64,000 nt of DNA from Fusibacter sp. A1 (GCF_004125825.1 NZ_QQWI01000001.1:62001-126000); one strand, 5' to 3'; shown: positions 24,538-33,613, counted from the first letter of the stretch. Translations and numbers: made by a program. Notes: generated by a model from the letters alone, not told the origin.

Positions 24538-26373
24538 TTATCTTCTTGAGTTCTTATCCAGATACATACGCTCATCGGCAGCGTTAAGTAGAACCGTCTT
24601 ATTCAGTTCATGATTGTGACTGCTTGAGATTCCAAAGCTGAAACTACCGGAAAACACGTTTTCTCCGTCTGTGATTTTCAGCGACTCAAATTCATTTCTC
24701 ATCGTTAAAATGCGTTCCATAAGCCTATCGACCGAGCTCTCGTTGAACAAACCCACGAACTCATCGCCTCCGATTCTTGAAAACGCATCCGCTTCACGGT
24801 AAAAATCTTTTAGCATGCTGGTGAATGTCTTGATATACTTATCCCCGGCGGAGTGTCCATAGAGATCGTTTACTACTTTGAGCCCATCCAGATCATATAG
24901 TACCACCAGTAGGGTCATGCCGTTTCTCTTGACCAGATGAAGCCTATCGTCAAACACGTGATCAAAATAACTACGGTTCATCAGACCGGTCAGTCCATCA
25001 TATCTTGAAAGAGAAAGTGTCTCGAGATAGAGACTCAACAGACGATGAAGCAGTGGCAGCTCGTCACGTATGAAGTTTGCCACCGATGCGTCTCTTTTAT
25101 TAAAGCAGCCTTTTGTAAAACCATCAAAAGTAAATACCCACTTCAGCTCGTCATCGATGTCGACAGGTACCACAATAGTGGATTCAATACTCCTGTTCAA
25201 ATCGGAGGAAATTACCTTCGGATAACCTAAGTCTTCCAGCTGCCGTATGTTGTCTATGATGTGCGCTTGTTTGAGTTTGACTCCAGACTCATCCCATACG
25301 AAACTCTCCTCGAGCTTGATTTGAAATTGATCGATCTCGTCATTGTCAAATCCATAATGCGCCTTAATTCGCATCCCTCCGTTTTTATCCACTTCGAGAA
25401 CCGTACTTTGATCACAAGCACTGAAGATGGATGTCAGTTCCACAAGCAGCGCTTTGATCAGATCATCGATGGATCTGAATTCCATCAGGTTGTGGTTCAG
25501 GTTTAAAAACACATCCTTGACTTGATGGAGCATCTTGATTTCTTTTTCCATCGCCTTTTTATCGGTGATGTCCTGCATGATTCCCACGAGGCCTTCGACT
25601 TCATCCTCTGAATCGAGGTGTACGGCCTTATTGAAAATCACATCTCTGATTGTCTGGTCAGCATAGGCGACACTTGCTTCATATACCTGTTGTCCCCTAG
25701 AAGTCATCAGATCCAGGTCCGCCTGATGGTAGATGTCGGCCAGATGCTTAGGGGCTATGTCGTAGACGGTCTTATCGATGATCTCTTCCCTAGCTCTTCC
25801 TAGGTATTCGACAAAGGCCGCATTGCAGTATTTATAAACGCCGAATCTATCTTTATAGAAAATCGGATTAGGCAAAACCTCCAATAGGGATCTCATAAAG
25901 TTAAGATTGGTGGCCAACAAGGCATTGTTATGATGATCCCTGGTGACGTCCAGCCCTATACCGATAAACTTTAAAGTTGTGCATGATTTACTAGAAAAAA
26001 GTTTACCGCTTAAGCGAACCCACAAATGCTTGTCCTGAGGTAGATTGATTCTATAATCACATTGCCTGATCAGCTGATTGCTGATTGCATGTTTCAGTTC
26101 TAGTTCAAATAAGGCTCTTGATTCGTGGTGAATCACGTGATCGACAAGGTAGTCCAAGGAGTTGTCAAAAGCGGACAGGTCCAAAGAGAGAATTGCTGCA
26201 AGCTCCTCTGATATCTCTACTTTATCGGTATTCAGATCCCAGCTCCACATTCCCATCCTTACAAGCTCCATCGTTGACTTCAACTGATATTCAACCAGCT
26301 GTTTTTCTTCAAGCGATTTTTGGAGCTTGATGCAACGATCACAGTATTTCTCATTACATCCCAACTTTTTCAT
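24538..26373 (-). CDS. PAS-GAF-like diguanylate cyclase, soluble
   Basis: 611 residues; AGAGGA eight bases before the ATG. The N-terminus has CNEKYCDRCIKLQKSLEEKQ, a Cys-rich start leading into a helix, then two PAS-type regions (about 30-150 and 150-275; the second contains LPNPIFYKDRFGVYKYCNAA), a GAF-like region (280-440) and GGDEF (445-611). GGDEF itself is at 535-539 and READ five residues ahead is the I-site. No membrane span. The four cysteines in the first 20 residues (CNEKYCDRC) could bind metal or sense redox, a guess. Monocistronic, convergent with the SRPBCC gene. Confidence 0.92.
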   Translation of the reverse strand: MKKLGCNEKYCDRCIKLQKSLEEKQLVEYQLKSTMELVRMGMWSWDLNTDKVEISEELAAILSLDLSAFDNSLDYLVDHVIHHESRALFELELKHAISNQLIRQCDYRINLPQDKHLWVRLSGKLFSSKSCTTLKFIGIGLDVTRDHHNNALLATNLNFMRSLLEVLPNPIFYKDRFGVYKYCNAAFVEYLGRAREEIIDKTVYDIAPKHLADIYHQADLDLMTSRGQQVYEASVAYADQTIRDVIFNKAVHLDSEDEVEGLVGIMQDITDKKAMEKEIKMLHQVKDVFLNLNHNLMEFRSIDDLIKALLVELTSIFSACDQSTVLEVDKNGGMRIKAHYGFDNDEIDQFQIKLEESFVWDESGVKLKQAHIIDNIRQLEDLGYPKVISSDLNRSIESTIVVPVDIDDELKWVFTFDGFTKGCFNKRDASVANFIRDELPLLHRLLSLYLETLSLSRYDGLTGLMNRSYFDHVFDDRLHLVKRNGMTLLVVLYDLDGLKVVNDLYGHSAGDKYIKTFTSMLKDFYREADAFSRIGGDEFVGLFNESSVDRLMERILTMRNEFESLKITDGENVFSGSFSFGISSSHNHELNKTVLLNAADERMYLDKNSRR

Positions 26374-26501
26374 ATCATCAGTCCTCTCTTATCAATCATT
26401 ATACTAAAGAAAACCGTCATTTTATTAAAATTTGATCATTTCCTCTTTTATCCATGCTACCACGAACTGTGCTTGTTTCCTAGGAAGGATGATTTATCTG
26501 C

Positions 26502-26542
26502 TAAAAAAGCTGCCTCCGAATTCAAATAGATTCAGGGCAGCT
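26502..26542 (-). terminator. Terminator of the second sugar operon
   Basis: On the minus strand AGCTGCC and GGCAGCT form the base of a hairpin extended by GAAT/ATTC, followed by six T. Confidence 0.78.
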
Positions 26543-26547
26543 CGTAG

Positions 26548-27987
26548 TCATAGTGTCAAGACGTTCGATTTATTATTTTCAGCATATTCGATAATGAAAT
26601 CATGGTTGGAAAGATCCGCCTTCAGCACGCAGCTGAATCCGTCTTTTGACCATGATAAGCGGAGTTCATTCTCATGCTCTGTAGGCAAAAGGCAAAACTC
26701 ACCATCAAACGCTTCAAAGTCGTTTCTGAATCTCATCAGTTTGAACAAGCTCTGTACAACCGGCCTTTCGACTTCTTCTGAGATTTCATCAAGACTGTAG
26801 TTGTGCCTGTTGATGTCCCGCCCGTTTTTAGTGGATTCAAGCAATTCGATATCGTTCTTTCCACAAAGCGCACCCACATAATAGACCTGGGGAATTCCAG
26901 GAGTGAAAAACTGGATGGCTCTTGCGAGCAAGTAAGCCTTATCGTCATCGCCTAGCGCGGAGTAATAAGTGCAGTTGAGCTGATAGATGTCCAAATTGTT
27001 GTAGGCTGTCGTATTATAGATCCTCTTCACATTGGCACCTTTTGAAAACAGAGCTTCCTTTGTGAAGTTGATCTCATCATCGTCCATCAGATCCTTAACA
27101 TCGACAACACCGATACCGTCATGGGTGTCGAGTGTGGTAAACTGGTTTCTTGGCGAAATCTTAATCCAGTCTATAAGCCTATTAGCCTTGCCGGAATAGA
27201 GTGCGTGAAGCACAAGCATAGGGAGTGCGAAATCATAAACATAATATCCGTGGTCCGCAATTCTCTTTTGAATCGAGTAGTGTTCATGGATTTCAGGTAA
27301 AAGCTCCACTTGCTTCTGATTCAAAATCTCTTTGATTTCAGCTAGAATATCCCATGTGTCGGGCTCGACAAAAAAGCAGTTGGTGTTCTGTTTCTTTGTG
27401 ACATAGGCAAAAGCGTCCGCCCGTATGATCTTTGCTCCGTTGTCGCATAAAAACTCCAAATTCTCTTTAATGAATTTTTTGGTCACTGCTTTGCGGATAT
27501 CAAGATCCACCTGCTCCTCATCGAATGTCGTCCACACCTTATCGGTCGTGCCGTCTTCAAATTCGACCACTTGAGCGGGTTCTTTCGGTTTTCTCTTGTA
27601 GATGAGGTCGATCTGCTCCTGTGTCGCAAGTCCATTTTCCCAAAAATCAGAAAACTTGATGAAGAGGTCATAATAGGGAGAAGCTTCCTTGTTTTTAATG
27701 AAATCCTTGAAGTACTCGCTTGATCTGGAGATATGGTTGATCATAAAATCATACATCAGCTCATATTCGTCGCCCAGTCTCTTTAGGTCATCAAAACTTC
27801 CATAGACCGGATCGACACTCCGGTAACTCATGGGAGCGAATCCGCGATCGGCGCTCGAAGGATAGAAGGGGAGAATGTGGATTCCCCCAAACAATCCCTT
27901 CAAATCCGTATTAAGCGCCTTTTCCAAGTCTTTTAAATCCTTACCTATCGAATTGGGATAGGTAATCAACATCACTTTGTTTTTCAT
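26548..27987 (-). CDS. Sucrose phosphorylase (GH13 subfamily 18)
   Basis: 479 residues from ATG 27987 (GAGAGGA ahead), the usual size of Streptococcus GtfA. It shows LITYPNSIGKDLKDLEKAL, the loop PFYPSSADRGFAPMSYRSVD, the nucleophile Asp in IIRADAFAYV, the acid/base Glu in LLPEIHEHY and the stabilising Asp in TLDTHDGIGVVDV, plus NCTYYSALGDDDKAYLLARA and the GRDINRH segment. It converts sucrose and phosphate into alpha-glucose 1-phosphate and fructose in the cytoplasm. A sucrose-6'-phosphate or glucosylglycerol phosphorylase cannot be excluded by eye. Last gene of the operon binding protein, two permeases, phosphorylase, 26 bases behind the permease. In the paralogous operon a GH65 gene takes this place. 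Confidence 0.92.
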   Translation of the reverse strand: MKNKVMLITYPNSIGKDLKDLEKALNTDLKGLFGGIHILPFYPSSADRGFAPMSYRSVDPVYGSFDDLKRLGDEYELMYDFMINHISRSSEYFKDFIKNKEASPYYDLFIKFSDFWENGLATQEQIDLIYKRKPKEPAQVVEFEDGTTDKVWTTFDEEQVDLDIRKAVTKKFIKENLEFLCDNGAKIIRADAFAYVTKKQNTNCFFVEPDTWDILAEIKEILNQKQVELLPEIHEHYSIQKRIADHGYYVYDFALPMLVLHALYSGKANRLIDWIKISPRNQFTTLDTHDGIGVVDVKDLMDDDEINFTKEALFSKGANVKRIYNTTAYNNLDIYQLNCTYYSALGDDDKAYLLARAIQFFTPGIPQVYYVGALCGKNDIELLESTKNGRDINRHNYSLDEISEEVERPVVQSLFKLMRFRNDFEAFDGEFCLLPTEHENELRLSWSKDGFSCVLKADLSNHDFIIEYAENNKSNVLTL

Positions 27988-28013
27988 AAAAAATCCTCTC
28001 AAAATTCTTGTCA

Positions 28014-28874
28014 TCACTTGATAGAGCCGGAAACCATTCCCTTGATGATATGTTTCTGCGCAAATAGGAATCCGATGACAACCGGCGCGGCGGCCATCAG
28101 AACGGCTGTCATGATCAAATCCCACTTTTTAACAAACGACCCTGCAAATCCTCTGATTGCAAGAGGAATCGTCTGAATATCCTGCCCTACACCCAGCACC
28201 AAAGACGGTAATAGAAAATCATTCCATATCCAGATCGCGTTCAAAATGATCACCGTCACGAAGATAGGTTTTAAGATTGGCAGAATAATCCTAAAGAAGA
28301 TTTGAGGTTTGGTGCATCCGTCGATCGTAGCCGCTTCTTCAAGTTCTTTGGGAATCGATTTTATAAAACCGTGAAACATGAACACTGCAAGCGGTGCGCC
28401 AAAACCGATATAGGCCATGATCATCCCATGATAGGTTCTTAGCATCGGAATGCCTGTTGTTTCTTTAATCACCCTAAAGAATGACACAAGCGGAAACATG
28501 ACCACCTGAAAAGGGATGATCAATCCGCTTAAGAAAACTAGAAAGACTATAGTGGATAACTTTGATTTTGTTCTTACTAGTACCCAGGAAGCCATTGCAG
28601 AAAACACCGAAATCGTCAGCAATGAGCAAAAGGTGATGATGACAGAGGTTAAAACACTTGACGAATACCTCACGGTCGGCTTGCTCCAGATTTCTTTGAT
28701 ATTGTCTAACAGCTGTCCCCAGTCGTTTGGCATCGCAATCGGATCAACGATGATCTCGAGTGACGCCTTGGCGGAATTGATGATGACGATAAAAAATGGA
28801 AACATCGTAATTACGAATAAAAGAACTGTTATGACCGTGAGTAGGACCGTCATCGTTTTTTTGTTTTTAGACAT
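28014..28874 (-). CDS. Sugar ABC transporter permease, MalG type (system 2)
   Basis: 286 residues, the same length as its paralogue at 1157-2017 and nearly identical from residue 120 onward. It has about six membrane segments and the EAA loop ELEEAATIDGCTKPQIFFRI. The start overlaps the MalF-type stop by one base, as in system 1. The partner ATPase is not encoded here. Given the downstream sucrose phosphorylase and the LacI regulator, sucrose or a related glucoside is the likely cargo. Confidence 0.93.
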   Translation of the reverse strand: MSKNKKTMTVLLTVITVLLFVITMFPFFIVIINSAKASLEIIVDPIAMPNDWGQLLDNIKEIWSKPTVRYSSSVLTSVIITFCSLLTISVFSAMASWVLVRTKSKLSTIVFLVFLSGLIIPFQVVMFPLVSFFRVIKETTGIPMLRTYHGMIMAYIGFGAPLAVFMFHGFIKSIPKELEEAATIDGCTKPQIFFRIILPILKPIFVTVIILNAIWIWNDFLLPSLVLGVGQDIQTIPLAIRGFAGSFVKKWDLIMTAVLMAAAPVVIGFLFAQKHIIKGMVSGSIK

Positions 28875-29779
28875 TACATTTCCACCTCTCTTTTTTTATT
28901 GTAGTATACCTGCCCTATCGAGATGAATGACAGCACTACGAAGAATACGATCGCCCTCGCCTGACCTTCGGCCATGTTGTTGTATTTGAATGCCACATTA
29001 TAGATGTGAACCGCCAAAAGTTCAGTCGAATTGACTATCTTATCCATGTAGATGTCAGAAGGACCGCCATTTGTGAGGGCGATGATGATGTCATATTGCT
29101 TAAAGGAATTGACAAGTGTTAGGAAGGACGTGATCGTAAAAGCTTGTGCGATCATAGGTACCGTAATGTTGATCAGCTTCTGCCAGAAGTTGGCACCGTC
29201 TATCTCACTTGCCTCCAGAAGTTCCTGTGGCACGTTCAACAGCGCTGCGATATAGATCATCATGATATACCCAGCATATTGCCATGTGAAGGCGAAGATA
29301 AGTCCGAACAGGGTCAAGTTAGGCTCTGCCAGAATAAGTAACTGTTCTATAAAATCAATCCCCAAGAGGGCCCCGATCGCTGGAACAACACTTTTGAAGA
29401 TGAATTGCCAAATATATCCGAGCACAAGTCCACCTATGAGGTTTGGAATAAAGAACCCCGCTCTATAAAAGTTCTTGAATTTTATCTCCCTTGTCACTAA
29501 AAAAGCCAACGTTAAGGAAACCATATTGATTGAGATGACGCTCAAGAGCGTAAATAGAAACGTTCTGATAAATGAGTATCTAAATGCAAAATCAGAAAAC
29601 ATGCTGGTATAGTTCTTGATTCCTACAAAATTGGCCTTCATGCCGGCGACAGCCGTCCAATCTGTGAAGGAATAATATAATCCCATAAAGAACGGAATAA
29701 TGACTACTAGTAAAAACGACAGCAGGGCAGGTGCTAAAAACAACCAAAACACTACTTTATCCTTTACATATCTATTCAT
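28874..29779 (-). CDS. Sugar ABC transporter permease, MalF type (system 2)
   Basis: Start set at ATG 29779 (AGGGGA ahead), giving 301 residues as in the paralogue at 2017-2922; the open frame extends 15 codons further without a site. It begins MNRYVKDKVVFWLFLAPALL and has the EAA loop LLEASEIDGANFWQKLINIT and the TNGGPSDIYMD motif. It forms the channel with the MalG-type partner. A GC-rich hairpin separates it from the binding-protein gene upstream. Confidence 0.93.
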   Translation of the reverse strand: MNRYVKDKVVFWLFLAPALLSFLLVVIIPFFMGLYYSFTDWTAVAGMKANFVGIKNYTSMFSDFAFRYSFIRTFLFTLLSVISINMVSLTLAFLVTREIKFKNFYRAGFFIPNLIGGLVLGYIWQFIFKSVVPAIGALLGIDFIEQLLILAEPNLTLFGLIFAFTWQYAGYIMMIYIAALLNVPQELLEASEIDGANFWQKLINITVPMIAQAFTITSFLTLVNSFKQYDIIIALTNGGPSDIYMDKIVNSTELLAVHIYNVAFKYNNMAEGQARAIVFFVVLSFISIGQVYYNKKREVEM

Positions 29780-29804
29780 TTGATTTCCCCTTTTAAAGTT
29801 AAAG

Positions 29805-29828
29805 GTGTGGGGGAGTCTCCCCACACCC
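29805..29828 (-). other. Intercistronic hairpin downstream of binding-protein gene (system 2)
   Basis: GGTGTGGGG and CCCCACACC pair perfectly around a six-base loop. It lies at the same place as the hairpin at 2949-2975 of system 1, but the sequence differs, so the structure has been kept while the bases drifted. Confidence 0.62.
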
Positions 29829-29873
29829 TAATTAACCCATATCACTTGTGTGCAAACGAGGATAAGGTTTAGA

Positions 29874-31193
29874 CTACTTTTTCAGTTCTTGTATCTTTGC
29901 TGCCAGCTGATTGATAAACTCACCTTTGTCGATATCCCCTTTTGCAAAACTCTCATATAGGGGGGCGATGGTTCCCATGCCAAAACCGTCCGCCATGTCA
30001 TTTTGAAGCCATGTGTAGGCATTTCCCTTAGCAACCCATTCTGCGACATTTGCAGAAAGCGGCGTTTCGGGTTTAAGTGTGACATTTGTAAATGCAGGAA
30101 CCATTTTGGCTTCGTTCACCATGTAGTTGTGACCAGCTTCGCTTGTAGCCATGTAGTTTAAAAAGTCCTTTACAGCATCTTGGTTCTCACTGTCCTTGTT
30201 CATGACATAGTAAGATGGAGCACCGATAAAGAGTGTGTTCATTTCGCCCTGTACAGACGCGTGTGGAGCGAATGCCATCTCAAAATCAACTCCGTTGGAT
30301 GTCATCCATGGATCGATCCAGTTGCCCTGGTGGATGAACGCCGCCTGCTTAGTACCGAACTGTCCGACCTGAGCGTCATAGTTGCCTGTCAAGAGTACCG
30401 CACGGTCTGAATATTCGAATAGAAGCTCCACCCAGTCCGCATATTCCGATAAACGCCGCATATCCGCTTCGCCGCTATTAAGCATATCAAGTACCGTCGT
30501 GTCGCCATACTCGAGACCAGCCGACAAATAACCGTTGAAGTTATGTAAGCCCGTCACCCATCTCATGTCGGGACCTGCCGCCATGGCTACGACTGATTTG
30601 ATGCCTAGTTCTTCTTTCATCGAGTCGATTTTTTCAAAAGCGCTTCTATAGGCGTCCTGGTTTGTGAGCGTCACAGGGTCGATACCCGCCTTTTCAAGCA
30701 TCTCCACATTGTATGCCATTCCCCAAGCTTCAACCGCTACAGGAAACCCGTATGTCTTTTCGTCTACTACGAATTCGAGTGCTGTAAGGTCCATCCACTC
30801 TTCATTTTCGTAATGAGCAAGTTTTGATTCCCAAGTCTTATATCCGCCCATCCCTTCGATAACGAATACATCCGGTTGTCTGTCCGACTGAAACTCCGCC
30901 TTAAGCGTTTCGGCATATGGAGAATCGCCACCAGATGTTTTTATGATGACCTTCACACCTGTTAGAGCCTCATACTCGGCCGCGAATGCCGATAGTTGTT
31001 CGTGGATCTCGACCTTGTTTTGATAAATGACGATCTCCTGTTCTTCCTTCTTGGATGTTTCAGTCGTATTCGCCACTTCGGACTTTGTACCCGACTCAGA
31101 ATCCGATGTCTGTGTCTGCGCGGTGGTTCCGCACCCGGTGAAAGCAATGAGTACCAATACAAGTGCCATTAGTAATGCTAAAACCCTTTTCAT
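29874..31193 (-). CDS. Extracellular sugar-binding lipoprotein, family 1 (system 2)
   Basis: 439 residues from ATG 31193; AAAGGAG overlaps an alternative ATG five codons upstream, which is therefore not the start. Lipobox AFTGC places the lipidated Cys near residue 21. A linker rich in Ser, Thr and Glu is followed by a family 1 binding fold starting EEQEIVIYQNK. The mature domain is closely similar to that of the protein at 2988-4322, including MAAGPDMRWVTGLHNFNGYL. First gene of the operon, under an AACCGGTT operator 72 bases upstream. It delivers the sugar to the system 2 permeases. Confidence 0.93.
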   Translation of the reverse strand: MKRVLALLMALVLVLIAFTGCGTTAQTQTSDSESGTKSEVANTTETSKKEEQEIVIYQNKVEIHEQLSAFAAEYEALTGVKVIIKTSGGDSPYAETLKAEFQSDRQPDVFVIEGMGGYKTWESKLAHYENEEWMDLTALEFVVDEKTYGFPVAVEAWGMAYNVEMLEKAGIDPVTLTNQDAYRSAFEKIDSMKEELGIKSVVAMAAGPDMRWVTGLHNFNGYLSAGLEYGDTTVLDMLNSGEADMRRLSEYADWVELLFEYSDRAVLLTGNYDAQVGQFGTKQAAFIHQGNWIDPWMTSNGVDFEMAFAPHASVQGEMNTLFIGAPSYYVMNKDSENQDAVKDFLNYMATSEAGHNYMVNEAKMVPAFTNVTLKPETPLSANVAEWVAKGNAYTWLQNDMADGFGMGTIAPLYESFAKGDIDKGEFINQLAAKIQELKK

Positions 31194-31230
31194 AATGTCT
31201 CCTTTCAAATGTTTGCTAGTTGAGCTATAT

Positions 31231-31250
31231 AAACCTGCACAATCAGGTTT
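31231..31250. promoter_or_regulatory. Inverted repeat in leader of system 2 operon
   Basis: AAACCTG and CAGGTTT, seven-base perfect arms around a six-base spacer, lie 38 bases before the first start codon. It could be a second regulator site or a leader hairpin. Confidence 0.4.
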
Positions 31251-31264
31251 ATTTTAAATTAGGT

Positions 31265-31272
31265 AACCGGTT
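31265..31272. promoter_or_regulatory. LacI-type operator of system 2 operon
   Basis: The palindrome AACCGGTT with the central CG typical of LacI/GalR operators. It sits in a 17-base sequence, GTAACCGGTTTCCTGCT, that recurs exactly, in opposite orientation, just before the LacI-type gene (see 32349-32356). Confidence 0.7.
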
Positions 31273-31323
31273 TCCTGCTGACTATTAGTGTGGCCTACTT
31301 TTTTAAGTAGGCCCAAGTAGTCA

Positions 31324-32316
31324 TTATGTGGATTCTCTTATGATCAGCTCATAGTCATGTACAATCTTTTCAGCGGTTGGTTTTCCAGCGATCTGATCCA
31401 GAACCAGAGCAACAGCGCTAGCGCCTCTGAGTTCAAAATCCTGTCTCACGGTCGTTAAGGAAGGACTGAACAGCTTTGCAAAATCGATATCGTCGAAGCC
31501 TGTTACTGCAACATCTTCAGGTACACGGTATCCATCCTGTGTTAGTGCTTTTATGGCTCCGAAGGCCATTTCGTCATTTGCACAGAAGATGGCGTCTAAG
31601 TCCTTGTTGTTTTCTATCAGGTACTTGGCTCCGCTAAATCCTGTTTCATATTTGTAATTACCCTGATAGTGCAGTGAGTCCGACTGAGTCAGATGCTGTT
31701 CTTGTAAGGCAGACGCATACCCCTTGTAGCGGGCCAGTCCCGTATTGAAATCATTGAAGGGTCCGTGGATCATCGCAATTTTCTTTCGGCCTGTCTTAAT
31801 CAGATAGCTGGTCATCTCATAGGCAGCGGCATGGTTGTCGATCACCACTTTGGGATAATTCCAGTGCTCCGAATCAAAACTGACCATCACAATCGGTTTT
31901 CCGAACTGCTTAAGTCTCTCAGTCATCTCTTCTGAATAGTGGAATGCCGCCATGATGATGCCGTCCACTTCCTTTTCACGCATCAAATCGATATACCTGA
32001 GTTCCATATCAAAATCATAGCGTGTATTGCAAAGGAATACCGTATAATTGTCTTCAATCGCCCGAGATTCGATTCCATTTAGCATTTTCGAAAAAACTGG
32101 ATTGGAGATATCAGGAATGATCACGCCGATAATCCTTGTTTCTTTAATCGATAAGCTTCTTGCTAGAGAACTTGGCCGGTAATTGGTTTCTTCGATCACC
32201 TTCATAACCCGATCTCTCACTTCTTGACTCACCGGCTTTGAATCATTCAAGACTCTCGAAACAGTAGCCTTGGAAACTCCAGCCAGCTTTGCAATATCTT
32301 TAATCGCATACCTCAT
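31324..32316 (-). CDS. LacI family repressor of the sucrose-type operon
   Basis: 330 residues, standard size; AGAGGTGAG ahead of the ATG. The N-terminal helix-turn-helix reads IKDIAKLAGVSKATVSRVLN with the hinge helix SSLARSLS, followed by a periplasmic-binding-protein-like sugar-sensing core (TRIIGVIIPDISNPVF, VTGFDDIDFAKLFSPSLTTV). It lies upstream of the system 2 operon on the same strand, and both have the same AACCGGTT operator, so it probably represses the operon and itself until a sugar binds. Confidence 0.94.
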   Translation of the reverse strand: MRYAIKDIAKLAGVSKATVSRVLNDSKPVSQEVRDRVMKVIEETNYRPSSLARSLSIKETRIIGVIIPDISNPVFSKMLNGIESRAIEDNYTVFLCNTRYDFDMELRYIDLMREKEVDGIIMAAFHYSEEMTERLKQFGKPIVMVSFDSEHWNYPKVVIDNHAAAYEMTSYLIKTGRKKIAMIHGPFNDFNTGLARYKGYASALQEQHLTQSDSLHYQGNYKYETGFSGAKYLIENNKDLDAIFCANDEMAFGAIKALTQDGYRVPEDVAVTGFDDIDFAKLFSPSLTTVRQDFELRGASAVALVLDQIAGKPTAEKIVHDYELIIREST

Positions 32317-32348
32317 TGGATCTCACCTCTAATCGTAGCATAGCAGGA

Positions 32349-32356
32349 AACCGGTT
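32349..32356. promoter_or_regulatory. LacI-type operator upstream of the lacI-like gene
   Basis: AACCGGTT, 33 bases before the repressor start, inside the reverse complement of the 17-base sequence at the system 2 operon promoter. Suggests autoregulation. Confidence 0.68.
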
Positions 32357-32390
32357 ACATATCAACCGACTAATCGATTCACCACCTCAA

Positions 32391-32438
32391 AAAAAGTAAA
32401 AGACGGCACTTCAGCTCCGGTTACGAAGCAAGGTGCCG
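32391..32438 (-). terminator. Terminator of the PRPP synthetase gene
   Basis: On the minus strand CGGCACCTT and AAGTGCCG pair with a bulge, followed by TCTTTTACTTTTTTTG. Confidence 0.75.
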
Positions 32439-32455
32439 CCTGTATAGCTCAATGA

Positions 32456-33613
32456 TTATTCTTCCAGTTGTTCAACTTGTCTTAAAAATCGCTTGATATT
32501 ACCAGCGTCGTCGATAATCGGTTCAATCGATTCGTCCATATTCACATGATCCATGATGTCCGCGATAAAGCCCGACATATCCACCGGTTCAAACCAATCA
32601 GCGGAAAGCGCTTTTGGTGGAATATAAGTGAGGTTTGTTGAAAACACCTTTTCAATAACCCCTTCTTTATGGTACTTTTCAAACTTTTCTACGCCTTCTG
32701 TGAATAGGGCGAAAGTAGTCGCAACATAGATTCGTTTCGCATTGCGCTTTTTAAGCTCATTGGCAATGTCAAAAACTGACTCGCCCGATGCGATCATATC
32801 ATCCACAATCAGGACATCCATACCGTCCACATCTCTGCCCATATACTCATGCTCCACAATCGGATTCTTGCCGCCGACAACTTTAGAATAGTCTCTGCGC
32901 TTATAGAACATGCCGACATCCACACCCAGCACGCTCGCATAGTAGATCGAACGGTCCATGGCACCGGTATCGGGACTGATGATGATAAGGTTCTTATTGT
33001 CAAGAATGAGATTTCTATCCACCTCGAACATTTTTTTGACAATATTGAATGTCGGATACATGTTGTTGAACGCCACAAGCGGAATCGCATTTTGAACGTT
33101 CGGATCATGCACATCGAAGGTGATGATGCTGTGAACGCCAAGTGTCTCAAGTTCTTGCATCGCCTGAGCACAATCCAGCGATTCACGGTACTTACGCCTA
33201 TGCTGACGGCTTTCATACAACAGCGGCATCATGACGGTAACCCGTTTTGCACGACCGTTTAGTGCGGATACCACACGTTTGATATCTTGAAAATGTTCAT
33301 CAGGGCCTTTTCTATTTGTAAAACCGTACATCTCATACGTGCAACTATAATTGCCGACATCGCATAGAATGAAGATATCGCGACCGCGCACACTTTCTTC
33401 AATGACGACCTTCCCTTCGCCGTTGGAAAATCTCACTTCTTTGATATCGATCAGATAGGATTCCTGCATGGCATGATTGCTACCCAGTTCTTTGATATCG
33501 TAGTTTCGCTTCGAAGTCAGAAAGTAATCGATGGTTTCTCCAATTTCCTTACAGCTCTCCAGTGCGATAATGCCTAGCTTTCCATTTGGTTCTCTTTCCG
33601 GTTGATAGTACAT
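32456..33613 (-). CDS. prs: Ribose-phosphate pyrophosphokinase (PRPP synthetase), long clostridial type
   Basis: 385 residues, longer than the 315 of the standard enzyme; GAGGAGG precedes the ATG. It shows MPLLYESRQHRRKYRESLDC in the ATP-binding region, DVHDPNVQNAIP (metal binding), ISPDTGAMDRSIYYASVLG and the PRPP-binding loop MDVLIVDDMIASGESV. It makes 5-phosphoribosyl diphosphate from ribose 5-phosphate and ATP for purine, pyrimidine, His, Trp and NAD synthesis. The N-terminal 60 residues and the C-terminal tail exceed the core, as in a divergent subgroup found in Firmicutes. Monocistronic, own terminator. Another cell copy may exist. Confidence 0.88.
   Translation of the reverse strand: MYYQPEREPNGKLGIIALESCKEIGETIDYFLTSKRNYDIKELGSNHAMQESYLIDIKEVRFSNGEGKVVIEESVRGRDIFILCDVGNYSCTYEMYGFTNRKGPDEHFQDIKRVVSALNGRAKRVTVMMPLLYESRQHRRKYRESLDCAQAMQELETLGVHSIITFDVHDPNVQNAIPLVAFNNMYPTFNIVKKMFEVDRNLILDNKNLIIISPDTGAMDRSIYYASVLGVDVGMFYKRRDYSKVVGGKNPIVEHEYMGRDVDGMDVLIVDDMIASGESVFDIANELKKRNAKRIYVATTFALFTEGVEKFEKYHKEGVIEKVFSTNLTYIPPKALSADWFEPVDMSGFIADIMDHVNMDESIEPIIDDAGNIKRFLRQVEQLEE

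Noticed and set aside
28516-28926. Plus-strand open frame of 136 codons
   Set aside because: Antisense to the permease genes; the paralogous permease in system 1 gives a similar shadow, as expected from the same coding sequence.
32415-32425. Third LacI operator in the prs terminator (CCGGTTAC)
   Set aside because: Only half of the palindrome is present and it lies in the loop of a terminator.
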